A stretch of 64,000 nt of DNA. It comes from Apium graveolens (Eukaryota; Streptophyta; Magnoliopsida; Apiales; Apiaceae). The DNA lies in assembly GCF_009905375.1 (NCBI RefSeq), contig NW_027420624.1, positions 1 to 64,000 of the forward strand. Direction: 5' to 3'. Position 1 is the first letter of the stretch. Each line of letters starts with the position of its first letter. The position numbers and the translations under genes were made by a program. The notes beneath the pieces are model-generated. The model made no database searches, was not told the origin of the DNA, and saw only the letters and a program-made list of their open reading frames with translations. Of the stretch, positions 43,400 to 55,325 are shown piece after piece.

Positions 43400-43690
43400 C
43401 AATGAACACTTATTTTGAAAGAACTAGGAAGACATTTTGTTATTAAGTCTGTTTCTCCGCCACGGACAACAATATGTGGAATTTCCTGATAAATGGCTGC
43501 CAATGCCACATTATCCTGCCTTGGATCAATTACACCATTTGGATCGCTATTCTCAATAGCTTCCCAAACGCCTTGTGCCCGCATGAATACCTTCATTTTT
43601 AATGACCACGCCGTGTAATTGTTTTTGGCCAACATAGGATAACTGAGTCCGACAACACCTTCCTTCATCTTTGGCACGTCAATGCTTGGT
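43400..43690 (-). pseudogene. Copia Gag N-terminal fragment (left side of the inverted repeat)
   Basis: On the minus strand, VPKMKEGVVGLSYPMLAKNN leads into VWEAIENSDPNGVIDPRQDN and LAAIYQEIP, the DUF4219/UBN2 part of copia Gag. It then leaves the Gag frame (HIVVRGGETDL), so it is truncated. Confidence 0.8.
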
Positions 43691-43864
43691 ATCCGAGCTA
43701 AGTAGTTTATGCCCAAGTACATGGCGAGGAAAACAAGCATGGACGTGCCAAAGATGAAGGAAGGTGTTGTCGGATTCAGTTTTCCTATGTTGGCCAAAAA
43801 CAATTACACGGCGTGGTCATTAAAAATGAAGGTATTCATGCGGGCACAAGGCGTCTGGGAAGCT
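43558..43864. repeat. Inverted repeat of copia gag, 131-bp arms, 45-bp loop (B1)
   Basis: Left arm 43558-43688 and right arm 43734-43864 are reverse complements with about five mismatches. Each arm encodes the same Gag N-terminal piece (VPKMKEGVVGLSYPMLAKNN, TAWSLKMKVFMRAQGVWEA), on the minus strand at left and on the plus strand at right. A transcript through it would fold into a long near-perfect hairpin, suited to Dicer-like processing. The same structure is in B2. Confidence 0.88.
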
Positions 43865-44159
43865 AAACCGTATACACTTATGTGTCCAGCCAAAGGACCG
43901 CTCCCATAACTAACAATAAGTACGTGGGTTTTCATATTCAACAAGAGCATAGCCACCATGCAGGACCATAGGCTCGAATACCAAGTGGTGTCAGATGGGC
44001 AAATAGGAGATATGGTGGACTTGATGAATCTTATGGGAATCAAGCTATATATGTTGCAGTTGAATATTGGCTTAGGAGAGCTAAAATCTTTTGGTGGCGA
44101 GGTGGCAGATTCATGGGAGATAACTATGATGATTAACCAGCTTTTTTATAGACAGAGGT

Positions 44160-44335
44160 AGCGTGCCAGACGGGAAAATAAGACATGCCAGCCAGGCAAA
44201 CAAAAGGCCAGACGGGCTATATTGAAGTGCCAAACGGGCAGAAAAGTTAAAAGCCACACGGGCTAAGTTAAAAGCCATATGGGTTTCTAGTATTTGTTAG
44301 GGAAAACTTAGATTAAGGGGGAGATTGTTGGGATT
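44160..44335 (+). repeat. Irregular gccagacggg repeats before the polypurine tract
   Basis: At 44167, 44212, 44231, 44251 and 44275 the phrase gcca(g/a/c)acggg or a variant recurs, the last copies degraded. The same kind of phrase occurs at 9440-9490. They lie between the gag inverted repeat and the 3' LTR. Confidence 0.6.
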
Positions 44336-44689
44336 TTAATCTAAATTATATGCTTTATTTATTTGAATAAGTCAAATAAGTAGCAGTAGGATTAGTACGT
44401 GTATTAGTAGTGGAAGTTGTAGTCAGTTAGGTTTATTAGCGGAGAAATAATAGGAAGGAGTTGTTGGTTTAATGCTACAACTTGTTATTTTAGTTCTATT
44501 TAAACTATTACCTGTAATCTTTTATTTGATGAGGAGAATATACAAGTTTATTTTTTCCGGTGAACACCAAATATACATGTACATATATAAGTTCTAGTTT
44601 TATATCTCTACAACAATATCGTTGTGAGCCACAAAACTTTTGGAATTTAAATTGTTAGCAGAACTTAAACGGGATCATTCAAAAATTCC

Positions 44690-45890
44690 TCAAGATAAAA
44701 GTAGGGGTTTAGGGTGCGTGCGTATTGTTTTTTGGTATACCCAGGGTCAGGAGTTAGCAGCTTGCAGCATGTATGTAAAAACCTACGTTTTCTTCAAAAA
44801 AATCCAACTTTCTTGTATATTCACATACAATTACTACAGAAAATATAGAGATGTCAGAGACGGATGCACCTTGTACTAAGCCTGAGCTCGAGATCACAAC
44901 CATTCTCATCTTCACTACCCACACTAATTACCTGAATCTCAATCAATAGAAACTTATTAGAATACATATGTTACATTTTTGTATCTTTATGAGAATCTAT
45001 GATACAAACATCTGTAATTAATTAAAATAGGGCATACCTTTCCTCTTTGAGGAAAATAGAATTCGTAAGGATTTGAAAATTCTAGGCTGGTAGTATGCGA
45101 GGATGAGAATGATAATGAACCAGGCATTAATTGTAAGGTTAGATCCTCCTGCTGTAAAAAGAACAAGGACAGCATAGATACGTTTCAACTTACATCTAAA
45201 TGGGAATTTTCATCCAAATCGCAAAATAATAATGTACCATAGACGTCAGAGACGGGTTGTTCTTCATTCCACCTCATGTACATTGTTCCACAAAATTAAA
45301 AATTATTTTGTAATTTTAAATTCTAATACTTTTCACATACACTTGATAAAAAAAATATTATCAATATTTATACAACGAATTATACAATAGACATTCAGGT
45401 TTCAAAAGGACGCACCTTGTACTAAGCATAAGCTCGAGATCACAACCATTCTCATCTTCACTAACCACACTAATTACCTGAATCTCAATCAATAAAAAAT
45501 TATAAATTGTAAGTTTTTAATTGTAAGGTCGAATCCTCCTGCTGTAAAACGAACAAGGACAATATGGATACGTTTCAACTTACATCTAAATGGGAATTTT
45601 CATCCAAATTATATAATAATAATGTACTATAGAAACGTACATTTCTGCCTGAAAAGTGATGATGAAATCCATGAGCATCTGTCAAAGGTTGTACTATAGT
45701 ACGAGGTAGTGAACAGAATTAGGGGGAAGACAAGTAAGGAGAGCTTTCCATTCTCATACTCTTCTGCAAAAACAGGGACAAGAATGCTGGTGGTACCCTA
45801 CTATGCTCCTAGCAAAACAAAAGCATATATATAATCAGATTCAAGAACAGTAAATTGATTTCGTAAAAAAAAGTCATTAATAAGCCAAGC
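44690..45890 (-). pseudogene. Two tandem truncated EAR-gene copies (B1)
   Basis: Copy 1 has exon 4 (44854-44931, with DLELRLSTRC and a premature end), exon 3 (45038-45148, intact 37 codons, EDLTLQL and YFPQRGK) and only the 3' end of exon 2 (45194-45243). Copy 2 begins at acgtcagagacggg (45244), with exon 4 (DLELMLSTRC near 45400-45480), an exon 3 with its middle deleted (near 45510-45540) and a nearly complete exon 2 (45580-45770). Exon 1 is missing from both: the sequence diverges at cattaat|aagcc near 45880. Neither can make the full protein. Both are older than the megarepeat. Confidence 0.75.
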
Positions 45891-45972
45891 TAGCAATATT
45901 GTGTTCAATTGGAATATTTGATTTAGTTTATTAATTTATAATACCAAATTATTGACTATTGTTAAGATATTA

Positions 45973-46259
45973 TGTTGGAATTATTTTCATATTTCTCTAA
46001 ACTTTACACAAATAAAATATGTAAGTTGAATAAGTCTCAACCAATGGAGACAACTTAGGAAGTATTGAATTATCAGGGAGAAATTGTAGGAAGTAGTTTT
46101 TGTGATTGATTTTCTTGTTATTTGTTTTCTTGATTTCTGGCATATGATGTAATCTTGTTTTTTAATATAAGGTTGTAAACACTCGGAGAGGATTGAGAAC
46201 TGTAATATACAGACTTTATATTCTCTAAAATCAGTTTCATATATATCTTATTCGCTACA
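45973..46259 (+). mobile_element. Copia LTR with primer site (B1)
   Basis: 287 bp from tgttggaattattttc to ttattcgctaca (TG...CA). The primer site tggtatcagagc follows at 46263. This is the 5' end of a copia element whose remaining 3' part was lost. Confidence 0.85.
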
Positions 46260-46294
46260 TTCTGGTATCAGAGCTAAGGAGTTAAGGCCATTTT

Positions 46295-46770
46295 ATGCCT
46301 AAAATTCAACCCAAAAACACAAAGATCATAATGGAGATGACCAAAACGAAGGAAAGAGCAGTTGGTATGTACTATCTGATAGTAACACGAAGCAACTATA
46401 CAGTATGGTCTCTAAAGATGAAGGTGTTCATGAATGCGCAAGGAGTATGGGGTGCGATTGAACAGATTGGCTCCGACACAACCGTGGTGGACAAAACGGT
46501 GTAGATGGCCCTAGCAGTAATTTATCAGGGCATGTTGGAGGACATATTATTGACCATTGTTGATAAAGAAATGGCCAAAGAGGTCTGGGACGCAATCAAA
46601 ATACTGCGTATGAGTGAAGAGCGGGTAAAGAAGGAAAAAGTGCAAAAGTTGAAGGAGAGTTTGAATCTCTGGTCATGAAAGAAACTGACCAGGGGGATGA
46701 CTTTTATATGAAGCTGATTGCAATTGTGACCAACATAAGGGTTCGTGGAGAAAAAGTGGAGAAAGCAACC
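46295..46770 (+). pseudogene. Copia Gag truncated by a CACTA fragment (B1)
   Basis: ATG at 46295 opens MPKIQPKNTKIIMEMTKTKE, then YLIVTRSNYTVWSLKMKVFM and IEQIGSDTTVVDKTV, then a TAG at 46502. Beyond it ALAVIYQGMLEDILLTIVDK and AKEVWDAIKILR continue, then a frameshift near 46660. Gag homology ends at VRGEKVEKA (about 46767), where accgaccacttttgacc begins. The Gag helical region and all of pol are missing. Confidence 0.82.
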
Positions 46771-47263
46771 GACCACTTTTGACCATTACAAAACCCAGAA
46801 AACCGACCATCAATAGACATAACCGACCACCTTCTTCATAAAACCGACCGTCTTCTTTAGAGGGTGGCCGGTTTTAGGACGGTCGGTTATGACATTTAAG
46901 TTAGCCTCAGAAATAAAATCGACCGATGTGCACACTTTGACCACGGTCGGTTATGAGTTCCAGTTAACTTTTCAAAAATAGACATAAGCGACCACCTACG
47001 GTCGGTTATGACTCAGTGACGTGGAAACACGTGTGCACACGTGTTGCCATGTGTACACAGTGACCCCATATTTGAATAAAATGCCCAGGCACATAACCGA
47101 CCAACGTAGTGGACGATTATGAGGGTTAAACCCGACCAAAAGTCTTAACCGACCAGCCTAAAACTGACCATGCCCTGTGGTCGGTTATGACTATTTTAAC
47201 CGACCGTGTTGCCTGTTAACCGACCGTTTATGAAGGTCGGTTTTGTCCTATTTTCTTGTAGTG
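46768..47263. mobile_element. CACTA terminus with accgacc subterminal repeats (A2)
   Basis: Same end as 1-402 but with its left side visible: the fragment begins directly after the truncated copia Gag and ends at ttttcttgtagtg (47263). About 496 bp hold accgacc/ggtcggt words in both orientations (46771, 46801, 46819, 46836, 46880, 46945, 47001, 47095, 47149, 47178, 47200, 47219, 47235). It lacks an opposite TIR on the left, so it is a truncated end. Confidence 0.85.
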
Positions 47264-48022
47264 TAAAACATGTTTCTATGATATTTAGACAGTAAAATAA
47301 GCATAAGTGTATAGATATATAGTTCCTGTAATTATATGATGATAGTTGCTCCAAGTTATTCATGTTCAAAGCCTGTCTGATAATTATGTACAACATATTT
47401 AGAAGGTAAAGTAGATATATTTTATATTGTTAGGTGTACTTTTATTATAAGAATAAATATGATGGAGTGAATTGTGTATACATCAATATTTAGTGTACAA
47501 CTATATTTGTTTTGCGTCCCTCTCTACACCTTTAACCTAAAGTTGTCTAAGTGCACCAAATTTTAGTGCCAATTATTAAATATTTTATAATTTTTACAAA
47601 TTATAGAGAATAATATTTAAAGTTTATTTTATATTTGAACTAATTAAATGATTTAAAATAAAGCTTTGTGTGATGTAATTGGGCTGCCCAAAAACTTTCT
47701 TTATTCTCATTGGAGAAAGACTCTCCCGCGGCAAGGTTTTACATACTATCTACTCCTCCATTTCCATCCCTCCTAGTGACACATAGCTAGGTCATCTCTA
47801 TTTGTGTATTTGTGTATGTATTCATATTTATGATCATATTTATGGTCATGAAATCAGGTATGAATTGAAATCATTTCAAATGGCCACACACATATTATAA
47901 TTTTTTATTAAAATCATATTTTTTTGTGCTACTATGTATACATGTGCATGAATTTTTTATATTTTGAGCGTATAAATATTTTTTTGGTTCCAAAGTTAAT
48001 GTGTTGTTGATGTAGGTGCCAA

Positions 48023-48414
48023 CATGAACTCTATTTTGGTGCTTAATGGCCAAATTTTAAAGAGATGTGAAATGAAGTTCTATTTGTTCTAGGATGCATG
48101 AATTTAGACTATATTATAAGGAAGGAGCAATATACCTCTCTTATAGATGAAAGTTCTATTACCGTTATATTGAACTTTGAGAATTGGCAACATTCTACTA
48201 GCTTAAGTTTAATGATTATAAAACCAAGCATTCATGAAGAATTCTGGGCCGGGGCACTATTTCTGAGGACGCGTATAAAATATCTATAAAAGATTTTCTT
48301 GATAAGCTTGAAAAGCATTTTACAAAAAATGAAAAGGATGAGACAAGTAAGTTAATTTTAGCTGATCTTGTTTCTTGTGAGTTTGGTACCCATCTCTCAT
48401 AGTGTGGTCAAATA
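48023..48414 (+). pseudogene. Copia gag relic (A2), with 82-bp deletion
   Basis: Same relic as 1131-1601. An 82-bp stretch is missing after cttgttt (48373). The frame from 48098 is open for 63 codons (MNLDYIIRKEQYTSLIDESS, SLMIIKPSIHEEF) thanks to one base (ttctattacc) that A1 lacks. Confidence 0.75.
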
Positions 48415-49250
48415 ATTGACCTAATCATTGTTTAAAAAATCAAATCAGCTACCTAGATCTATTTTTAGGTTTATAGTTCAAAGCTAATTTAATTTAACTA
48501 AAGATCATGATGATTGAATTTTGTTGGTCAAATTTAAATGTATGTCTTGCACTGAATAAACTAATAAAGAGAAACTAAGAAATACATACATTTGAGATAT
48601 AAGACACTAGTATTATATACATTTGAGGAAAACAGGTAGGGCAGTTAGCACACCTACTTGTTAAAAGTTATGGTTAGTTTTGGATTAGCATAACCATTAT
48701 TTAATAATAATATAAGAAGGAAGTGAGCCAGAAAACTTTTGGAATTTAAATTGTTAGCAAAACTTAAACGGAATCATTCAAAAAGTCTACAAGTAGATCT
48801 ATTTCTAGTCTTTTTGTTCTAACCTAATTTAACTAAAGATCAAAGTGAAAGTCGAAGCTCCTGATCTATTTCTTGGCAGCTACTTGATCGGAATGCGGCA
48901 CTTCTGCAATCAGTCCGTGCTTTCTTGTCCATATGTCCTCCTCCCTGTAATATTAAAGATAAAAGTAGGGGTTTAGGGTGCGTGCGTATTGTTTTTTGGT
49001 ATACTCATGGTCAGGAGTTAGCAGCTTGCAGCATGTATGTGAAAACCTATGTTTTCTTCAAAAAACTCCAACTTTCTTGTATATTCACATACAATTACTA
49101 CAGAAAATACAGACCTCGGCTTCTTGGCCTACAAGAAGTTTAGTGGGGAGGGAAGTTTGGACGTCAGAGACGGATTGGCCTTCATTCCACCTGCTGTACA
49201 TTGTTCCACAAAATTAAAAATTATTTTGTAATTTGAACTGCTCATACTTT

Positions 49251-50169
49251 TCACATACACTTGATAAGAAAAATATTATCAATGTTTATACAAGGAATTA
49301 TACAACAATATTCAGGTTTCAGAAGGATGCACCTTGTACTAAGGCTGAGCTCGAGATCACAACCATTCTCATCTTCACTACCCACACTAATTACCTGAAT
49401 CTCAATCAATAAAAACTTATTAGAATACATATGTTACATTTGTGTATCTTTATGAGAATCTGTGATACAAACATCTGTAATTGATTAAAATAGGGCATAC
49501 CTTTCCCCTTTGAGGAAAATAGAATCCGTAAGGATTTGAAAATTCTAGGCTGGTAGTATGCCAGGATGAGGATGAGGATGAACCAGGCATTAATTGTAAG
49601 GTTAGATCCTCCTGCTATAAAAAGAACAAGGACAGCATAGATACGTTTCAACTTACATTTAAATGGGAATTTTCATCCAAATTGCAAAATAATAATGTAC
49701 CATAGAAACGTACATTTCTCCCTGGAAAGTGATGAAGAAATCCATGAGCATCTGTCAAAGGTTGTACTATAGTAGGAGGTAATGAACAGAATAAGGGGGA
49801 AGACAAGTAAGGAGAACTTTCCATTCTCATAATCTCCTGCAAAAACAGGGACAAGAATGCTGGTGGTACCCTACTATATATGCTCCTGGCAAAACAACAG
49901 CATATATAATCAGATTCAAGAATAGTAAATTTTGATTTCGTAAATAAAATGTCATTAATTACCTGCACTTGGCCAGCCAAAGTGACAGGGTACATAGGGT
50001 TATGATTCACAACACTGGGTACCCTATCACTATTAGTACCAATTTGACTTGTAAATCTTCTCCAAAATTCATTTGGACTTCTCCACTCCCTTATTATTGA
50101 GGATGAGCTGCCACTTGCTCCACTGCCTGCTTGAAATTTTGGCTCCCCCACAGAGTCTGTAGCTGCCAT
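49251..50169 (-). CDS. EAR-motif gene, second copy (A2), 213 aa
   Basis: Exons are 49963-50169, 49657-49836, 49501-49611 and 49251-49394, with the same splice sites and the same predicted protein as at 2437-3351. One difference lies in intron 1: tatatatgctcc instead of tatgctcc, a 4-bp insertion between the two candidate acceptors before exon 2. If the upstream acceptor were used, the insertion would shift the frame and create a stop within a few codons. The downstream acceptor (tttttgcag, 49837) leaves the protein unchanged. That favours the downstream acceptor as the real one. Confidence 0.72.
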
Positions 50170-50858
50170 GTTTACCTCTTTCTTAGCTCAAACTTATATT
50201 TGCTTGAAATTTTGGCTCCCCAACGAAGTTTGTAGTTGACAAGAAATTTTATGTGCTTCACTAATAAATTAAAACAATTGGAATATTTGATTTAGTATAT
50301 TAATTTAATAATACGATATTATTCATTATTGTTAAGATATTGTACTTTTGGATGCTTAAATTTAGAGGATTTGTTTTACCAAGAAAACAATATTGATTCT
50401 TTGTAAAAGAAAATAAAAATATAATTATTTCTAAATTACCAAAATAATAAATTGTTTCTTTTTCAATCTAACTGCTCAAGATTTATTACTATATGAAATT
50501 CAATAAAAAATATATGAGATGTATATTATAATCTTAGAGCTTAAACTGTAAAGTCCTCGTACTTGTTTTGTATTTAGAATTTTAAAATGTAGATAAAGTT
50601 CTTTTTCAAAAGTGTTTAAATATTAATATAATCATCAAAAAAATTATTAACATATTATTTACTATTTTGTTTGGTTCCAATATTTTAAAATTTATATATA
50701 TTGTAAAAGTTATTAACAGTATGGCTTGTATGGTATTTTTGAAATGTCTCTTTTCCTATTATCTATAACTTAAAATTCATGCTAAATTATGATGTCACAA
50801 TATATTAATTTTAATGTTTTTACCTATGTTCTAAATAGTTGAAGAAAAAATTAACTTA

Positions 50859-51070
50859 TTGCACACTCAGGTGGTTAAAGAAGATAACTATCATGTTGGT
50901 CACAGGTTCGAATCTCAAGGGAGGAGAATTTATGATTATGCCTCCTGAGCCATCGCGTAAATGTGGTTTACCTTGTTCACGGGTTTGTAGGTTATTGCGT
51001 GAGTCCGTAGAGTATACTCAGTGCGCACCCGAAGGATAGCGGATGCGGATTATCTGCGATAAAAAAAGAA
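50859..51070 (+). mobile_element. tRNA-derived SINE (A2)
   Basis: Identical in layout to 4039-4250, with the same taactta flanks. Confidence 0.72.
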
Positions 51071-52182
51071 TAACTTACTATAATTTCTAAAAATCTAAGG
51101 GCTAAATTTGGCTAAATTTAATGCATTCTCATAATCAGTCACTCAATTGTTTTGTCTTATATATATATATATATATTAGTGTATACATCATGATACCAAT
51201 ACTATTTGCAAATAAAATATCAATTTTCAAACTCAAATGCAATGGAGTAATCGAGGCTGATAATTAGAATAATTATAGTAGGTTGGTTAATGTATAGCAT
51301 TCCATAATGATAATATGTCAGTACAAGTGTCTTGGCCTCCAAAATTCTCTTGGAATCGTCATGCTCTCTTTTTTATGGGTGAACTTTTTTGCGAATGAGA
51401 GGCCAATTAAGCCATTTAAAATAAGCCAAGAAATATATTCTATCGAGAAGTTGATAAACCAAGTCGAGAAGTACAAAACATAAGTATATTGAGAAGTTCA
51501 TATATAAACATATGAGGCCATGTCTAAAAACTCTATCATGGAGTCACCATATAGCAAAGGCATATGGTCATAAACTCAAATAGAATAAACTTCAACAAAT
51601 CTATGTAGTGAAGTCTAAATAATGATGGCAAAATTGGGAACTCACAAATGCTCATAACATAGAGGAATATCCTCATATATCGTAAAGTAAAATCCAAAAT
51701 ATTAATTCAACTGTATCATGAAGTAACTCAGATCCGACCTAACTTTTCCGGTTCTTTCGATAATAATTGCCAAATTTTTTGGCTTGGTCCGATATGAGCC
51801 CACCTATCCTGCCTATTAAATAACTACTAAAATTTGTTGTTATCATGCATAATAGAATTACATATGAATAATATAAACATGAAGTACACGTTGGCTGAGT
51901 TCTCATTTTCGCAATAAGCAACTTTGAAAACCCTTGTAAATTGTCAAATTAAGGTATTGCATCAATATGGATCATATAATATATTAGGTAGGTATATATT
52001 CATATACATATAAATTATTGGATCAAAGAAATTATGGAGGAAATCGGGTTTCCGAAGCCTTTGAAAGATAAGGTTATTCTCTTTACAAAAAACTCAGAGA
52101 GGGAAAGAAAAGTTCACGGACCACCTAATTATGGAAATACTTTTCAAGATATAGTTATCGATATAAAGTTCTCTATAAGTTC

Positions 52183-53328
52183 ATGGATGGATTTAGCGGA
52201 TACATCCAGATCAAAAAGCATAAGGATGACATTCCAAAGATATCATTCATCACTGACTTTGGTGTTTATTGTTATCTTGTTATGGCATTCGGTCTTAAGA
52301 ATGCAGGAGCCACCTATCAAAGGTTGGTAAATAAAATTTTTAAGGACCTTATTGGTAAGACTATGGAAGTCTATGTTGATGACATGTTAGTCAAGAGTCT
52401 AGCAAAGACTGATCATATAACCCATTTGAGGGAAGCTTTTGAGGTTCTGAGGTACCATAAGATGATGTTAAACCCTACAAAATGTGCTTTCGGAGTAGGA
52501 TCTGGAAAATTTTTGGGATTGATGGTCTCCAAGAGGGGGATAGAGGCTAACCCCGACAAAATAAAGGCAATCCTAGACATGGAACCACCAAAAACCGTCA
52601 AGGATGTTCAGAAGCTCACAGGAAAGGTTGTTGCGCTAGGATGATTCATCTCCAAGTCAGGAGACAAGTGCCTGTCATTTTTCAAGTTACTAAAGAACAT
52701 CAAGGACTTTGTATGGAATGAGGAAAACCAGAAGGCATTCGAAGAGTTAAAGAAATATATGGCTCAGGCCCCGTTGTTGGCCAAACCATCTTTGAATGAA
52801 GTTTTATTCTTGTACTTGGCTGTTTCAGAGAGCGCCTTGAGCGCGGTGTTGGTTAAGGAGGAGCTGAAAGTCCAAAAACCCGTATATTATGTCAGCAAAA
52901 TTCTGCATGGTGCTGAATTGAATTATTCAACTATTGAGAAATTTGCTCTAGCCTTGGTAATAGCTTCGAGAAAACTGTGTCCTTACTTTCAGGCTCATCA
53001 GATTGAGGTGCTAACAAATCAGCCACTGAGAAATATCATTCACAGTCCCAAGGCAAGTGGGAGATTGATTAAGTGGGCAATAGAGCTGGAAGAGTTTGAT
53101 CTCAAGTATAAGCCGCGAACGGCAATAAAAGCCCAGGCGCTAGCTGACTTCGTGGTGGAATGTACCATACCCAACCAAGAAGTCGGGGGGCAAGAAGATA
53201 CCATACCACAAGATAAGGGAGTCGATAATGGGGACAGAGAGAAGGATGATAAGGAGAAAGAGTATTGGGTTCTCTATTTTGATGGAGCATCAAAAACAAA
53301 CTCCAGTGGAGCAGGATTGGTATTGTAA
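52183..53328 (+). pseudogene. Gypsy RT and RNase H (A2)
   Basis: MDGFSGYIQIKKHKDDIPKI and YVDDMLVKS are in one frame, continuous through the RNase H except for the TGA at 52642. That TGA lies after VVALG, where Arg is usual; CGA to TGA is the kind of change left by cytosine methylation. A TAA ends the frame inside the second RNase H motif (GAGLVL, 53326). Confidence 0.87.
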
Positions 53329-54043
53329 AGCCCTGATGGGTTCTTAATTCAGTATGCTATGAAGCTAGACTTCCCAACCACAAACAATGAGGCAGAATAT
53401 GAAGCCCGGATAGATGGCCTTGGCCTAGCTGGGACACTTAGAGTCAAAAACTTAAAGGTCCGTGGATTCTCGAAACTGATCATATCCCAGGTAAAGGGAG
53501 AATTTGAGGCAAGGGATGATACGATGGGTAAGTATGTCCACCTAGTAAGGGCTGTGATGACCCAATTTAATGAATGCCATGTTGAACACATTCCAAGGGA
53601 AGAAAATGCTAAGGCATATGCGTTATCAAAGTTTGCTTCATCTAAGATAGAAGAAAGTTCAGGAAGTGTGTACTTCCGTGTTTGGAAGACACGAAGCATA
53701 GATGTTAAGCTTGTGGCTCCCATAGGCCTGGGGACGTCATGGATTGATCCCATCAAGGCTCACATTAAAACTGGTTGGTTTCCAAGCGATGCAACTGAAG
53801 CACGGAAGTTAACTGTTCGAGCACTAAGGTACTCTTTGATAGATGGGATTCTGTATAAAAGATCTTTCGTGGTTCCTTACTTGAGGTGTCTCAGGCCCGA
53901 TGAGGCACGCTTGGCTCTTGAGGAAGTGCATGAAGGTATTTGTGGGCAACACTTGGGGGGCAGGGCCTTGGCTCATAAGATAACCCGTTTAGGCTTCTAT
54001 TGGCCAGAAATGATGGCTGATGCCAAAGAATATGTGAAGAAAT

Positions 54044-54937
54044 GTGACCCTCAAGATGCTGACCTCTATCAACTCGCCTATTCCCTTTGCTATGTGGGGG
54101 ATGGATATTCTAGGGTCTTTCCCCATGGCCACGGCACAAAGAAAGTTCCTGATTGTAGCCATTGATTATTTCACCAAATGGATTGAAGCCAAACCTTTGG
54201 CCAAGATCACAACTAAGCAGGTTGCACAATTCATGTGGGAAAATATTATTTGTCGGTATGGAATTCCCCGTATCCTAGTCACCGACAATGGAACGCAGTT
54301 TAACAATGAGGAATTTAAGAAGTATTGTGAAGAAAATGAAATTGAGTTATGGTTCACCTCTATGGCTCACCCGCAAGCCAATGGGCAAGCGGAGGTAGCA
54401 AATCGAATAATCTTGGATGGACTAAAGAAAAGGATCGAGAAATCAAGAAATAATTGGGTGGATGAGATACTTCCAATATTATGGGCCTATAGGACTACCT
54501 GTAGAGTCACTACTGGAGCAACCCCCTTCATGTTGGTATATGGGGCAGAAGCAGTTGTTCCCGTGGAGATATCACATTCTTCTCCAAGGATTCAGGCTTT
54601 CAATGTTGAGGAAAATGAGGAAGGACAAAGGTTGGCACTGGACTTAATCGATGAAGTGCGAGATGGGGCACATGCAAAGATAGTAGAGTATCAGAAGAAG
54701 GCTTCATTCTACTACAACCTAAGGGTTAAAGAAAGGTTCTTTAAACAAGGTGACCTAGTCTTGAGGAAGATAGAAGCTTCTGGGGTAGGACAGAAAGGGA
54801 AGCTCGCCCCGAATTGGGAAGGGTCGTACAAAGTCAAGAGCGTTCAAGGTAGAGGAACCTACAAGCTGGAGACAATGGATGGCTTTGAAGTCCCAAGAAC
54901 TTGGCATGCACAAAACCTGAAGGTTTACTATGTGTAG
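54044..54937 (+). pseudogene. Gypsy integrase (A2), core and C-terminus intact
   Basis: 297 codons without a break: WGMDILGSFPMATAQRKFLI, then VTDNGTQFNNEEF and HPQANGQAEVANRIILDGLK, then a C-terminus through NLRVKERFFKQGDLVLRK to LKVYYV. The HHCC finger lies in the preceding frame (53359-54050) and is damaged by the shared deletion after KKCD, so the protein cannot be complete. Confidence 0.87.
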
Positions 54938-55325
54938 GGCAATTGAATATGATTCTCACTTGTCTGGATGACAAGTAGGTTGAAAAGCACCTTGAAGCTT
55001 TGCTTGCATAGGATTTTATATTCCAGTAGAATTTACATTGTCAAGTTATTATTGTTAAGGGTCGAACCCATATTATGTAAGGTTTTGAAAAACCAGACTT
55101 CAAATTGAAGAGTTCGAAATTATTTCAACCTATGGATGTTTGAGTTGTGATAGTACTTGTGTGGCCAATTAGTTCAAGTTTAAATGCATATTAAAGTATC
55201 GGAAAGATAAAGGAGAAAGATGTGAATAAGGAAAGTAGCATATAAAATAACACCGGAGGGTAATAAGTTTTGATACAAACAAAAGTCCAGACATAAGTTA
55301 AGGATAAAATTACAAAATGAAAAAA

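Larger units (their letters stand above)
42892..44612 (+). mobile_element. Non-autonomous 1.72-kb LTR element with TSD acaat (B1)
   Basis: Starts tgttgggattttaatc and ends tatatctctaca, bounded by acaat at 42887-42891 and 44613-44617. The 3' LTR is 44336-44612 (277 bp), preceded by the polypurine tract ttaagggggaga. The 5' LTR is followed by a second, partial LTR copy (43145-43335). The interior holds only inverted copia gag fragments, with no integrase or RT, and no clear primer site. The flanking gctacaat / atcgttgtgagcc matches the uninserted paralogue gctgcaatattaccgtgagcc at 42601-42620, an empty-site comparison that confirms the insertion. Confidence 0.85.
1..46860. repeat. Tandem megarepeat unit 1 (segments A1 + C + B1)
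   Basis: The window start (aggacggtcggttatgac, from 16) recurs from 46876 and again from 62962. Bases 1-8877 match 46861-55709, and 39646-46860 match 55731-62946. The 30.8 kb between 8878 and 39645 exists only in this unit. Identity of B1 to B2 is very high: I find only about ten substitutions over 7.2 kb. A1 differs from A2 by more small indels and a few larger ones. The true unit borders are unknown because the window begins inside a unit. Confidence 0.93.
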
